Assembly: GCF_000023465.1 (NCBI RefSeq)
Contig: NC_014041.1
Location: forward strand, 1,385,001 to 1,449,000
Length of the DNA stretch: 64,000 bases
From: Zunongwangia profunda SM-A87
Lineage (GTDB): Bacteria; Bacteroidota; Bacteroidia; Flavobacteriales; Flavobacteriaceae
Reading direction: 5' to 3'
Shown here: piece by piece, positions 1 through 9,361 of the stretch
How positions within the stretch are numbered: position 1 is the first letter of the stretch
Layout: every line of letters starts with the position of its first letter
Made by a program: the position numbers and the translations under genes
The notes under the pieces: model-generated
Told to the model about the DNA's origin: nothing
Databases searched by the model: none
Seen by the model: only the letters and a program-made list of their open reading frames with translations

Positions 1-67
1 CAATTTGGGCAAATAGGGAAGTGGATAGTAGCGAAAGCAAACTCGCCAGGTAGATAGATTTTTTCAT
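1..67 (-). CDS. N-terminus of an exported protein (cut by window edge)
   Basis: Reading the minus strand from the ATG at 67-65 gives a classic Bacteroidetes signal peptide, MKKSIYLASLLSLLSTSLFA, followed by QI. The gene runs off the left edge, so its product is unknown. The signal peptide ends in FAQ, the usual form for exported or outer-membrane proteins in this phylum. Confidence 0.6.
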   Translation of the reverse strand, partial: MKKSIYLASLLSLLSTSLFAQI

Positions 68-220
68 AACGGAACGTTTTAAATTTTTGATTCGTTTTCG
101 TTATGAGAAAATTAATGATTTAGTATTTTAAATAATTGAAAATCAATTTATTGTGAATAAAATATTATTTATTTGGAATTGATTTTCAATGATGTGATTT
201 GCCATCAAATTTTATGAAAT

Positions 221-478
221 TTGGAAGTAGGGTTGTTAACAACTCGAAAAGAGGAGATGGAAAGAATAGCTGAAAACGTCAGATTTGTGGTTTTACGATG
301 GAAAGTTTTTATCCGATATTTCGGAATTGGGTTTGGCTTGTTGGTGGTAGTAAGTTATGCGGTTTTGAGGTATGAATTGTATTTTATCCCCTTATCATAT
401 CATACATTTGACAATTCTATAATTTATATAATGGGATTCAGGTCATATTATTTCAGGATAGCTTATTATTTTAATTAA
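221..478 (+). CDS. doubtful small membrane ORF
   Basis: This 85-codon frame begins at a TTG and has one hydrophobic segment at about residues 31-50. No family is recognised, there is no clear promoter or ribosome binding site, and the composition resembles the non-coding flanks. It could be a remnant or chance ORF and is listed only because nothing else occupies the interval before the transporter gene. Confidence 0.15.
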   Translation: MEVGLLTTRKEEMERIAENVRFVVLRWKVFIRYFGIGFGLLVVVSYAVLRYELYFIPLSYHTFDNSIIYIMGFRSYYFRIAYYFN

Positions 479-503
479 CCCAAGGCCAACAGTGAATAAA
501 ATA

Positions 504-511
504 TAACTTTG
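504..511 (+). promoter_or_regulatory. -7 box of the EamA gene
   Basis: TAACTTTG fits the Bacteroidetes -7 consensus TAnnTTTG and ends nine bases before the ATG at 521, implying a very short leader. No convincing -33 TTTG was found. Confidence 0.4.
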
Positions 512-520
512 TCCTAAAAA

Positions 521-1417
521 ATGAATTCTCATAAAAACAATAAAATAGGTTTTTTAGCCGCATTATTTTCTGCATTAGCGTGGTCGACCACGGGTATATT
601 TGTTCGGTTTTTAAATGATTTTTCTGCGATAGAAATCGTAGCTGGACGTTGTTTGATCGGCCTTTTTTTTATGCTTTTGTTTTTAGTTATTAGCCGTGGA
701 GGCCTGTCAAAAAAAATATGGATTTCAAAGCATTCCTGGTTGTTAGGGTTATTAATGGCTGGATATTTTTTATTGGTCGTAACAGCTTATCAAATCGCTC
801 CCGTTGCAGAAGTAGCCATTCTTACCAACACAACTCCATTATTTGCATTATTCTATAGAAGATTAAAAGGTTTGTCGATAACTTCTAATGAGGTATGGGG
901 AATATGTCTCGGGGTTATAGGCGTTGTTTTGGTAGTGATTTCAGGAGCATCTTCCAATCAATCTTCATTTAATAATTTACATCTACTTGGGGATTTTATG
1001 GCATTGATTGCTGGATCAGCAATGGCCATATATTCTATTTTTTATAGCACTATTGATTCATCTAAAAAACCCTCCTCACAGATAGCAACATTTTTTACAT
1101 TTTTGATAGGTAGCCTAGTAAGTTTTTTCATAATAGGGATATCCGGTAATATGATTCATATGAGGAAACTATTGGATTTGAATGTCATCTATTTTATTCT
1201 AGGATTAGGTGTTTTTGCCACTCTTTTACCAGCACTTTGTTATGCCTATGCCTCATCAGTGTTAGCTTCGGTCACTGTAACATCACTAAGGTTGCTTACG
1301 CCTCTATTAGCAGCAACTCTTGGCATTCTGTTTTTAAATGAAATTCCTAATAATTTATTTTGGCCGGGAGCTTTTATTCTAATCACCGGCTTATTATTGA
1401 TTATTCGACAAAAATAA
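521..1417 (+). CDS. EamA/DMT-family transporter
   Basis: The 298-residue product has about ten hydrophobic segments arranged as two EamA repeats, with ALAWSTTGIFVRFL near the N-terminus and a second repeat from about residue 150. DMT proteins of this size are inner-membrane exporters or permeases of metabolites and amino acids; the substrate cannot be told from sequence. It stands alone, with a -7 box just upstream and a convergent mobile-element remnant starting nine bases downstream. The length is normal for the family. Confidence 0.85.
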   Translation: MNSHKNNKIGFLAALFSALAWSTTGIFVRFLNDFSAIEIVAGRCLIGLFFMLLFLVISRGGLSKKIWISKHSWLLGLLMAGYFLLVVTAYQIAPVAEVAILTNTTPLFALFYRRLKGLSITSNEVWGICLGVIGVVLVVISGASSNQSSFNNLHLLGDFMALIAGSAMAIYSIFYSTIDSSKKPSSQIATFFTFLIGSLVSFFIIGISGNMIHMRKLLDLNVIYFILGLGVFATLLPALCYAYASSVLASVTVTSLRLLTPLLAATLGILFLNEIPNNLFWPGAFILITGLLLIIRQK

Positions 1418-1425
1418 AATCATAA

Positions 1426-2094
1426 TTACTTTCTTTTATCCCTACTTTCCTTATCAAAAGCCACCAAATTAAATAGCTCTCGCATACGGCTACGAACGCG
1501 ATTACCATAACGCTCTTCCAGTTCTTGTGCATTAAGATTGGTGGTGGCGTGGGTTTTGATTTTACGTTTAGTGTTTAAATAAAGCTCGTAGCGGGATAAT
1601 AGGACTTCACCCATTACATTACAATCCTTTCCATAAAAGCGGCCAGGAGGTTCCACGCCCAGATCATCGAAACAGAAAAAACAGGAATTCCCGTAATCTT
1701 CAATGGTTTTATAGCCTAAATGATTAAAACCGAACACTACATTTCGGCAGGGGATCATTTCATAGGGGCGTTGGTGCGGCACCATATGCCTAAGCAATTT
1801 CATCAGGCTTGTTTTACCGCAGCCCACCGGCCCGGAAATCAGAAGACCTTTTTCAATATCAATTCCAAATTTCTCACAACTATCACGGTCTTTGATAAAA
1901 TAGGAGCATAGCTTGTATAAAATCCTTTGGTCTTCAGAGTGAATTTTAAACTTTTTGCCAAACAATAATTTTCCTTTAGCATCCAGATAGATAAGCATCT
2001 TTTTAAAATCATACTGGATCTCGTGGTTGCGGAGTTTTCCAAGTTGGTAGGCGACGCCACCTTCGGTAATGATATGTGGAGCTTTATATTTCAT
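1426..2094 (-). CDS. DnaC/IstB-like AAA ATPase of a mobile element
   Basis: The 222-residue protein has a Walker A motif GPVGCGKTS at residues 88-96 and a Walker B-like FCFDDLG at 140-146, followed by a sensor-like THATTNL segment. This matches the small AAA ATPases found with replication modules of Bacteroidetes conjugative and mobilizable elements. Its start overlaps the end of the next gene by four bases, so the two are probably translationally coupled. It is the last gene of a four-gene minus-strand set ending with the RteC homologue. A helicase-loader role is inferred from the fold only. Confidence 0.7.
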   Translation of the reverse strand: MKYKAPHIITEGGVAYQLGKLRNHEIQYDFKKMLIYLDAKGKLLFGKKFKIHSEDQRILYKLCSYFIKDRDSCEKFGIDIEKGLLISGPVGCGKTSLMKLLRHMVPHQRPYEMIPCRNVVFGFNHLGYKTIEDYGNSCFFCFDDLGVEPPGRFYGKDCNVMGEVLLSRYELYLNTKRKIKTHATTNLNAQELEERYGNRVRSRMRELFNLVAFDKESRDKRK

Positions 2095-2630
2095 AGGGGG
2101 TCATCATAATTTTTATCGGTACTCGTCTTAAGGTTGTCCTGATATGGTACACTTGCGATTTGTTTGTTCCCATTTGAATCTTGAAAATTTGAATTTTTAA
2201 AATTTCGCTGTTTGTTTTTGTTTTTAGTGTTTTGCATAGTTTGTATATGTTTATTTATAGATACCACTGCTTGTTCATTACTTGTCTCGATATTGGTACA
2301 GCTTTGGTTCACTACTTGTCCAGAGCTTGTCCCAAAATCGAACATCTTGATTTTACTTCCTTTAAAAGGGTTATGTGATGGGATATACACAATATAGCTC
2401 CAATAGCTCAACTCTTTAAGGCATTTATGGTAGGTGGATTTAGAACCAATCTTTGCATACTGCATTACTTCTTCGCGGTTGATATAGAATTCCTGTCGAA
2501 AAAAATTACTGTTCCATAGTTGAAATAAAGCAATATAAAGGCTGATATGCGTAGGGTTCAATCGGTTGTCTTTAGAAAAGTGTTCAAACACACCATTGAG
2601 ATGCTTGATGTAATTGATTTCTTCCAACAT
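2091..2630 (-). CDS. mobile-element replication/regulatory protein, winged-helix-like
   Basis: The first ~95 of 179 residues look like a winged-helix DNA-binding region (ThisLYIALF..., then EVMQYAKIGSKSTYHKCLKE, which resembles a helix-turn-helix). The C-terminal half is polar and rich in Asn, Gln and Ser, probably disordered. Proteins of this layout sit next to the small AAA ATPase in Bacteroidetes mobile elements. It overlaps the ATPase by four bases and the upstream HTH gene by one base, so the three form a tight operon. The function is inferred from context. Confidence 0.55.
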   Translation of the reverse strand: MLEEINYIKHLNGVFEHFSKDNRLNPTHISLYIALFQLWNSNFFRQEFYINREEVMQYAKIGSKSTYHKCLKELSYWSYIVYIPSHNPFKGSKIKMFDFGTSSGQVVNQSCTNIETSNEQAVVSINKHIQTMQNTKNKNKQRNFKNSNFQDSNGNKQIASVPYQDNLKTSTDKNYDDPL

Positions 2631-2908
2631 CAGAATTTATGATGTACGCGGTTATTTTCCAGTACTTCCATTATGTCGGCGTAATTATAATAAAGAACAC
2701 CTCCCATTTTGGTATACGGAATAGTGCCGTTAATACGAAGGTTCTGTAGTGTTCCCGGGGAGATTTTGAGCAGTTCGAGAACATCGGTGGATTTCAGCCA
2801 TTTCTTGGTTGGTTGTCCATTTTGACTTTGTAGTAATTCTTTAATGTCTTCCAGTAATTCCATTTTGAATTCCCGAAGATCGTCGGTGGTAATAATAGAT
2901 GTTGGCAT
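2630..2908 (-). CDS. excisionase-like helix-turn-helix protein
   Basis: The 92-residue product has a C-terminal HTH_17-type domain at about residues 41-90 (STDVLELLKISPGTLQNLR, then IPYTKMGGVLYYNYADI), typical of Xis/excisionase-like and DNA-binding accessory proteins of Bacteroides conjugative transposons. The N-terminal part is a short charged helix. It is the first gene of the three-gene set and shares its last base with the next gene. Confidence 0.7.
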   Translation of the reverse strand: MPTSIITTDDLREFKMELLEDIKELLQSQNGQPTKKWLKSTDVLELLKISPGTLQNLRINGTIPYTKMGGVLYYNYADIMEVLENNRVHHKF

Positions 2909-3174
2909 AATAGAATGTTTTAAAAGAAAGGGCCGTCAAGGTTCATAGATTTTAAATGACAGCCCTTTCCATGATTTGACTTTCGTTTTGTAAAATTGCG
3001 TGGCTTTAATGGATTTTTTTCGGTAGATGGTTCGTAGTACGAAAAAATTTAACTTTTCTTGTGAAAAAGGACAAATTGCCCTGTTTTGAGGTAGCGAAAA
3101 GAGGTATTGAGAAGAAATGGAATCAAATAAACATGGTAGATGCAATTTTCGAAGTAACGGTTAACTACGAAAAA

Positions 3175-4059
3175 CTATGTATGATCTTCTTCATTCATTT
3201 TAGCCTCAAGTTTTGCGGCAATAGTGTGGAGGTATTTGGTACGCGGATCTTTACGTGATTTTATTTCTCCGTAGGTTTTATAGAAGTTATCGATCTCGAT
3301 ATTAAAGAAATCTTCGAAGGCAGCGACGATGGTTTTTAAATCTACGGTACCGTGATTGATATCCCCTTTAAAGTAAAGGGCATAGATAATTTCCACCAGG
3401 CTTGTTTTAGTACCAGACCATACCAATAGATTGGGCTGTCGTTCCCTGAATTCTCCACTGCTTCCGGGTTGTATCAATTCTAACTTCTCCCGAATATAAT
3501 GGATGTAACGATAGAGGGCCTGTACCTGTGACCATAGCATATCGTGTGACGTAGAGAATTCTGGATATTGGTAATAGTGAATATTTGGATTGAATGAAAA
3601 ATCCCTTTTTCCATGCCGACTAAAGAAAAGGTGATCCAAATAGGTATGGCCCTGTTCCATATAGCTTACGAAGCTGTTGTTTTCTGAGAAGAACTGATTG
3701 ATTTTTTTAATCTCTTTCTCCAAAAAGCGTACTTTATGGGAATTCCCAATTTTAGGAAGGTTAATTTCACAATTACGGATCTGTGAGAAATAGATATGGT
3801 AGCTCATGGGAAGTGGCTTAATATTACGAAAGAAGTCTATTTCTGACTGAGGATCTTCAAAATCCTCTTTATTCACGTGTTTTTGAAGTTTCGATAAGGT
3901 TTTGACGGAAAGCTGTATCCCTGATTCCGCTTTTTTAAGATCGGAATCCCCGGAATGAATCAGGTTATCGATGTTTTCGCTAAAGGCCGACATAATGTTC
4001 TCGATCATGAGCTGAATATTTATGGATAACAAATAGTGGCGTTGCTGTGCTAGTTTCAA
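3175..4059 (-). CDS. rteC: RteC-family regulator
   Basis: This 294-residue protein matches RteC, the CTnDOT regulator that switches on excision genes in Bacteroides. Recognisable features are the long helical N-terminal half, the PxSxHIYFSQIR-like segment near residue 80, and a C-terminal KTSLVEIIYALYFKGDI segment followed by FFNIEIDNFYKTYGEIKSRK. It lies upstream of the excisionase-like gene, as expected. No tra, mob or integrase genes are nearby, so it belongs to a stripped-down remnant. An internal Met around residue 18 is an alternative start. Confidence 0.8.
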   Translation of the reverse strand: MKLAQQRHYLLSINIQLMIENIMSAFSENIDNLIHSGDSDLKKAESGIQLSVKTLSKLQKHVNKEDFEDPQSEIDFFRNIKPLPMSYHIYFSQIRNCEINLPKIGNSHKVRFLEKEIKKINQFFSENNSFVSYMEQGHTYLDHLFFSRHGKRDFSFNPNIHYYQYPEFSTSHDMLWSQVQALYRYIHYIREKLELIQPGSSGEFRERQPNLLVWSGTKTSLVEIIYALYFKGDINHGTVDLKTIVAAFEDFFNIEIDNFYKTYGEIKSRKDPRTKYLHTIAAKLEAKMNEEDHT

Positions 4060-4213
4060 ATTTGTGGGTTTGAGGATTGATAGCGATCCTATATGTCCAT
4101 AAACTATATCAAATTCTATTAAATTTCATTAGCTACAGATAAATTTTAACCTAAATTGAATAAATTGACAATTCATCTTTAAAAATCGATAAGTAATTTT
4201 TTGAGATAAATTT

Positions 4214-4221
4214 TATCTTTG
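4214..4221 (+). promoter_or_regulatory. possible -7 box upstream of the DUF7793 gene
   Basis: TATCTTTG matches TAnnTTTG about 75 bases before the ATG at 4297. The 237-base gap between rteC and this gene holds nothing else recognisable. Confidence 0.3.
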
Positions 4222-4296
4222 ATAAGCACTTAACCTAATAATCTTAGCGGATTTTATTGCAAGGTTCACCATTCTTAACTAAAAAATGTTCAAATT

Positions 4297-4665
4297 ATGT
4301 TTGAAGGTAAGTATGGCACCTATTGGATTGATAGTGGTATTTTACATATGGTTTATAAGGAGAATATTATTATTGATTTAAAAATTGCCAAAAAAATCAC
4401 TAGTGATCGTCTTTTATTCCAGAAGGCTAAAGAATATCCAGTTTTCTGCGATCTCTCTGCTGTAGTCGATTCTACATCTATGGCAAGGCGTTATTTTGCT
4501 GCCCAGGGAACTACGCTGATGAGCGCAATCGCCATTTATGCAGGTTCACCAGTGGCGATAAGCCATGCGGAATTCTATATGCGTACCCTAATGCACAAAA
4601 TACCTACAGCGTTTTTTACCCAGAAGTATCAAGCTTTAAAATTTTTAAAAGATTATTGCAAATGA
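4297..4665 (+). CDS. DUF7793 family (STAS-like) protein
   Basis: The 122-residue protein begins GKYGTYWIDSGILHMVYK and continues with IDLKIAKKITSDRL and VFCDLSAV. This is the pattern of a Bacteroidetes family (DUF7793) whose fold resembles STAS/SpoIIAA domains. It is cytoplasmic with no signal peptide. Such genes usually precede an AraC regulator, and here the regulator follows after 23 bases, so the two are probably co-transcribed. The molecular function is unknown. Confidence 0.6.
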   Translation: MFEGKYGTYWIDSGILHMVYKENIIIDLKIAKKITSDRLLFQKAKEYPVFCDLSAVVDSTSMARRYFAAQGTTLMSAIAIYAGSPVAISHAEFYMRTLMHKIPTAFFTQKYQALKFLKDYCK

Positions 4666-4688
4666 CATAAACTGTAAACACTAGAATT

Positions 4689-5600
4689 ATGGAGCGGGAA
4701 TTTAACAGGGAGAATTTACAGGGTATTTATCGCTTGCTTACCGAAATTGCAAAAGGTAATTTTGCCTATAAAATTAGGCGTAGCCGTTATAATGATGAGC
4801 TAGAAGCGCTCATAACTTACTTTAATCAGGCCGCTCAGGAACTGTACCGTACCCGAAATCAATTTTTATGGATCAACCGTGAGAACGAAGCTGTAAAAAT
4901 CCGGACAGCTCATTTTGTCCTGGACCACCAATTTAAAATTCAGAAATTAAGTTATGATACTCCTGGAAATAAATCGGTGAAAGCAGTAGATTTTGTTGGT
5001 AAACCTTTTGAAATATTACTGGTAAAATCTTTTAGGAAACAATGGCGTAAAAAGATAAAATCTTTAAAAAAGTCTCGTCGAATGTCTTTTTTTATAAAGC
5101 TTGAATATCATTTTGATAGCTTTGTGAATATCGATTTAGATTCTGTTGTTTCACGTTTTATTAGTGATAAAATGGAAGAATATATTGTTACCTCATTTTT
5201 ATTAGAAACCTCAAAAGACATAGCCTTAGTCACTTCGAACAATATTGCCCTTAAAACCTTTTCCATATGGGATCAGAAATTACTTAAGGAGATCCAGGTG
5301 TATATAGAACACCATCTTGAAGAACCATTAGTAAGCATTGATGAACTGGCCCTGAAATTTCAGACCAATACCCATAAGATAATCAATGGCTTTAAAGAAT
5401 TATTTGGCTGTACACCGTTTCAGTATCACGCCAGGCAACGAATTGAGCGTTGTAAATTTTTAATCGAATACAGTGAACTTAATCTTATGGAGATTTCTAT
5501 TAAAATGGGTTACGGATCCTATCCTAATTTTTCAAAACGTTTCAAGAATATAACACAGATATCACCTAAACGATATCGGGATATTGTTCGAAAGTCGTAA
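4689..5600 (+). CDS. AraC-family transcriptional regulator
   Basis: The 303-residue protein has a C-terminal AraC double helix-turn-helix from about residue 200 (VSIDELALKFQTNTHKIINGF, then LNLMEISIKMGYGSYPNFSKRFK). The N-terminal part has a helical stretch and a PAS-like region at about 70-160, typical of the AraC proteins beside DUF7793 genes in flavobacteria. It most likely controls the adjoining MauE/DUF6520 and SusCD-peptidase genes, but this is inferred from position only. Confidence 0.75.
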   Translation: MEREFNRENLQGIYRLLTEIAKGNFAYKIRRSRYNDELEALITYFNQAAQELYRTRNQFLWINRENEAVKIRTAHFVLDHQFKIQKLSYDTPGNKSVKAVDFVGKPFEILLVKSFRKQWRKKIKSLKKSRRMSFFIKLEYHFDSFVNIDLDSVVSRFISDKMEEYIVTSFLLETSKDIALVTSNNIALKTFSIWDQKLLKEIQVYIEHHLEEPLVSIDELALKFQTNTHKIINGFKELFGCTPFQYHARQRIERCKFLIEYSELNLMEISIKMGYGSYPNFSKRFKNITQISPKRYRDIVRKS

Positions 5601-5697
5601 GATTTAATGCAATTTGTATAAAATTGACAAGTTGACTTCTCCATCGGTTAAGTATTATGATGCAGTTTTATACCATTGAAGATGAAATGGATATAAA

Positions 5698-6123
5698 ATG
5701 ATGAAAAAGAGGATGAAATTTAATCTTGAACTCGCTATTCGTTTTCTTTTTATCGTGTTGTTTTTATATGCAGCATTAAGTAAACTGATCGATTATCAAA
5801 AATTTTATAACGATCTTTTAAACAGTCCTATTTTAGGATATCCTTTAGTTGCTCGATTCGTATCCATTTTGATACCCTGTTTGGAAATTATTGTTTCAGG
5901 CTTGCTTAGTATGGGGAAATGGCTAAAAACAGGGTGGTATCTGGTATTTTTACTGATGGTTCTATTTACTGTTTATATAGGATCAATATTGTTTTTTAGT
6001 GAAAGTGTACCCTGTTCCTGCGGCGGTATTATAAGTAAACTAAGCTGGGACGAACATCTTATTTTTAATGTTGCCTTTACCATCTTAAGTGGCCTGGGAA
6101 TATATCTTCATAGAAAAAAATAA
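5698..6123 (+). CDS. MauE/DoxX-family redox-associated membrane protein
   Basis: The 141-residue product has four hydrophobic segments. A CSCGG motif follows the third (SVPCSCGGIISKLSWDEH, residues 101-118), the signature of MauE-like membrane proteins that bring reducing power or assist disulfide chemistry in the periplasm. It lies between the AraC regulator and a small exported DUF6520 peptide, a recurrent flavobacterial arrangement. The partner thioredoxin-like protein is not adjacent. Confidence 0.65.
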   Translation: MMKKRMKFNLELAIRFLFIVLFLYAALSKLIDYQKFYNDLLNSPILGYPLVARFVSILIPCLEIIVSGLLSMGKWLKTGWYLVFLLMVLFTVYIGSILFFSESVPCSCGGIISKLSWDEHLIFNVAFTILSGLGIYLHRKK

Positions 6124-6202
6124 CATAAAATATTGTTGCGCGACGATGCAGGAGAAGCCGAAAACCTGAGAGAGAGTAGGCACTTAATTTAATTTAATGA
6201 TT

Positions 6203-6481
6203 ATGAAAACCAAAAAGTTTTTAATGCCGGTTATGGCAATCGCAATGGCAGTAGGACTAGCCTTTAGTACGAAAGCAGATGTACAGTCTAACGGATGGGT
6301 AGAACGGGATGGAGCATCTTATCAATTACAGACCGATCCCTGTAATTCTAGCAATCAGGCACAGTGTGAAGTGATTTTTACTGATGATCCGGGAACGGTG
6401 CACCAGGTATATATGGATGAAGCTTTAAGCATTCCGAAACCTGGAGGATCGGGAGGTTTACCTTATGAAATTGAGGACTAG
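6203..6481 (+). CDS. DUF6520 family small exported peptide
   Basis: The product begins MKTKKFLMPVMAIAMAVGLA, a signal peptide. The mature part is short, with two Cys (DPCNSSNQAQCE) and an acidic tail, as in DUF6520 peptides. The ATG at 6203 is preferred over the one two codons upstream. A GC-rich hairpin terminator follows directly. These peptides accompany MauE-like proteins and TonB/SusC systems in flavobacteria; their role is unknown. Confidence 0.6.
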   Translation: MKTKKFLMPVMAIAMAVGLAFSTKADVQSNGWVERDGASYQLQTDPCNSSNQAQCEVIFTDDPGTVHQVYMDEALSIPKPGGSGGLPYEIED

Positions 6482-6500
6482 GTAGATCATCTTTTTATGC

Positions 6501-6526
6501 AACCCCGGAATTTTATTCCGGGGTTT
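6501..6526. terminator. bidirectional terminator
   Basis: AACCCCGGAA and TTCCGGGGTT form a perfect stem around a short TTTA loop. It sits between the convergent DUF6520 and M16-peptidase genes and can serve both. Confidence 0.75.
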
Positions 6527-6535
6527 AATTTATGA

Positions 6536-9355
6536 TCAGTTTTCAGAGCTTCCGATAAAAGTCCATTTAAATTTCTCATTAAAATACATCTTAGCCACAT
6601 CTTTTAAATCCTTAGCTGAAAAAGATTCTATATCGTATTGCATGATATCTTCTGACGGTATAGCGAGCTGATGTTGGTAATGATCATATAATTGTTGTAT
6701 AAGTTCACTGTTCTCATTTCTGGCAGGTTCTTTCCATTTTTTCAAGTCAGCCCCGTTTTTTATAGCCTTTATTGTTGCAGGGTCTAAGCTTTCAGATTTC
6801 AATTCCCTGAAGAATTCATTACAGGAGGTAAGCACCTTATCAAAATCATCGGTACTGCATTGCAGGTAAATTTCTATACTGCTCATTCCAGTTTCTGGTT
6901 GCATGGATTTGATGGCCCTTGCCGAGTATACGCCAAGGTGGTTATTAAAACGGAGTTGTTTTAGTTTAAAATTTAAAGCCGTTTGAAGTAATTCTAAATT
7001 AAGGGCAGTTTTATAATCTATGTGCTTATCTGGAATGCTGAATTTAATGGATAGATATGTGTTTTTCACCGGTTCGGTAAATTTATAATGACTGTTCTTA
7101 TTCTCAGGTATGTGAGGCAGGTAATTATCACATTTGAGAAATGCTTTGGAAGTCTGACTTGGTAAATTTCCAAGGTATTTCCTTAGCAACGGGAGCATTT
7201 TTTCTTTGTTATAGGGACCAACAACCAGCACAGTATATTTCTCTGGATGCGCATGTAAATGTTCATATTTTTTTAAAGCCCTATAATAATCTACAGTAAG
7301 GCTTTCCTTATAGCGTTTTATTCCTCGTGGGATACCAATATAACCGATTTGTTCCTCTATAAAATCCATAAAATTATTACCGGGCCGTGAGTTTCTTACC
7401 CGGTCTTTAGCTTCCTGCATTTTCCAGTCTAGAAAAGCTTCTGGTTTTGGTGTAGGCCTCGCAAAACTCAGATATACGGTTTGTAGAAAATTTTCCAGAT
7501 CCTCTGGTGCAAAAGCGCCTTCGAATCCGGTTTCATAGGGGGTTATATAATTGCGGTAGTGATGCTTAAAACTTGTAGTTTCCAAAAAATTATTGATCTC
7601 AAATTTATCGTAGTTACCAAGCCCGCTATTTTTTAATATCAATGGGGAAAGAATGGCTTCGTAATCTTGGCTCCCGAAACAAGCACTACCTTGGGGACTA
7701 AAACCATGCATCATGATCTTATCTTTAAACCTTCCGGTAATGGGGTTATTTTGTTTTAAAATTAGGGTCACTCCATTTTCTAAGGTGATGATTTCTTCTC
7801 CATAATCACCGTTTTGTCGATCTATAATTTGGGCTGGGATTAATCTAGCCTGTTCTTCCTGGGGGATAAGGTTTTTAGGTGTTTTTATTTTAGGGACAGC
7901 TCTTGGATTCTTTATTCCCTCTTTTATAAATCTAAGAAGATCTTCTTTTATATAGTCTTCACGATTTTCTGTTTTGGGAATAATTACCGAAATATTGTTA
8001 GGAATCCAACGCAAGGTTTTTACATAGTCGTAGAGATCTTTAAGTTTTAATTGATTTAGAAATAATAGGCGCTTTTTTAAGTTTTGCTTTGTAGGCTTAT
8101 CGTTTATAACAAGATTCATATAGTAGTCTGACCAAAACGATACTGGAGATTGATGAGGCTCACTTATAAACTGCTTTCTAGATTGTATAGCAGTTGTGAG
8201 CTCAGTCTTGGTAATTCCATTTTCACTAATTCCCGCCAGGATAGCAAATACATCTTCCACATTTTTTTTAATAGAGGAGGGTGGGGTATGGATATAAAGA
8301 CTATTTTGAGAAAGATCGTAATAAGGCATAAAATTCGAATAGTAATCAATAGTATATCTATGCTGAAGCTTTAGTAAACGGTCCTGAATGATGGGTGATA
8401 AAATATGCCAGAATTCTTCCTTTTGAAGTTTTTCCCACTCGCTCGTATGCTTATAATGCTCACTAAAATAAAATTGAAACCTCGATAAGGATACATTGCT
8501 GTCCAGGGATTGTTCCACAATAAATTTTTCTGGATTTGCTATATAATTTTGAATACAGTCCCTGGAACTCGGCTTTTTCCCTACCAGTGGTATATTTTCA
8601 AATATCTTTCTAATTTTAGCTTCAATTTTATCCGGATCATCAAATTTTCCAACCAGTAGTAGGGTCATTACATCTGGTCTATACCATTGATGATAAAATT
8701 CCTGAAGTGCACTATCTGAAGAATTCATCAGTTTATCCTTAAACTCATTTGGTGGAACTACCGGTTTGTTACAATTAAAAAGCGTATTGTATATTTTATG
8801 TGAACTATAATTCTTTTCAGGTTCTTTCAACAGGTATTCCTGGTAAACCGCTTTTTTTTCGGCTTTAATCTGCTCTTTATGAAACACGACCTTTCCTGAA
8901 GCGATTTCGTATCCAAAATTTAAAAGGGTATCTAAAGCTATTGCGTTTGTTTTCGGATAAGAAAATTGATAGTAGGTAGACGTTCTTAAGGTGATGGCAT
9001 GCATATCATTCTGCTTCATTTGCAGTGCCGATAAAATATTGGTGTCGAAATTAAAATTGGTATAACTTTCTAAATAATTAAATGCTATATGCTCTAAAAG
9101 GTGCGCATGCTCATATTGATCATCCCGCTCTTGATTGCTTCCCGCATTAACGATCAATCGAATTTCGTTTTTTTCAATGTTTTCTGCGATGGGTTGGATA
9201 ATATACGTAAACCCGTTGGCAAGAGTGTCAATAACGGGTTCGGGCGTTAGCGTTTTACTATCCGGTATCGTTTGTCCACTTACAGGAAAAATAAAAGAGA
9301 GCCATAGCAGGGAAAATGCAAGGTATGCTACATTATGTGTTTTCATTATTATCAT
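6536..9355 (-). CDS. M16-family zinc metallopeptidase (pitrilysin-like)
   Basis: The 939-residue protein has a signal peptide (LLWLSFIFPVSGQ) and an inverted zinc motif HLLEH at residues 85-89, with the likely third ligand E166 in EKKAVYQEY. The C-terminal half is a second M16 domain without the zinc motif, the normal two-domain build of periplasmic insulinase-like proteases. It is the third gene of a SusC-SusD-M16 operon, only six bases after susD, suggesting that peptides taken up by the SusCD pair are cleaved in the periplasm. The length is typical. Confidence 0.85.
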   Translation of the reverse strand: MIIMKTHNVAYLAFSLLWLSFIFPVSGQTIPDSKTLTPEPVIDTLANGFTYIIQPIAENIEKNEIRLIVNAGSNQERDDQYEHAHLLEHIAFNYLESYTNFNFDTNILSALQMKQNDMHAITLRTSTYYQFSYPKTNAIALDTLLNFGYEIASGKVVFHKEQIKAEKKAVYQEYLLKEPEKNYSSHKIYNTLFNCNKPVVPPNEFKDKLMNSSDSALQEFYHQWYRPDVMTLLLVGKFDDPDKIEAKIRKIFENIPLVGKKPSSRDCIQNYIANPEKFIVEQSLDSNVSLSRFQFYFSEHYKHTSEWEKLQKEEFWHILSPIIQDRLLKLQHRYTIDYYSNFMPYYDLSQNSLYIHTPPSSIKKNVEDVFAILAGISENGITKTELTTAIQSRKQFISEPHQSPVSFWSDYYMNLVINDKPTKQNLKKRLLFLNQLKLKDLYDYVKTLRWIPNNISVIIPKTENREDYIKEDLLRFIKEGIKNPRAVPKIKTPKNLIPQEEQARLIPAQIIDRQNGDYGEEIITLENGVTLILKQNNPITGRFKDKIMMHGFSPQGSACFGSQDYEAILSPLILKNSGLGNYDKFEINNFLETTSFKHHYRNYITPYETGFEGAFAPEDLENFLQTVYLSFARPTPKPEAFLDWKMQEAKDRVRNSRPGNNFMDFIEEQIGYIGIPRGIKRYKESLTVDYYRALKKYEHLHAHPEKYTVLVVGPYNKEKMLPLLRKYLGNLPSQTSKAFLKCDNYLPHIPENKNSHYKFTEPVKNTYLSIKFSIPDKHIDYKTALNLELLQTALNFKLKQLRFNNHLGVYSARAIKSMQPETGMSSIEIYLQCSTDDFDKVLTSCNEFFRELKSESLDPATIKAIKNGADLKKWKEPARNENSELIQQLYDHYQHQLAIPSEDIMQYDIESFSAKDLKDVAKMYFNEKFKWTFIGSSEN

Positions 9356-9361
9356 TTAAAT

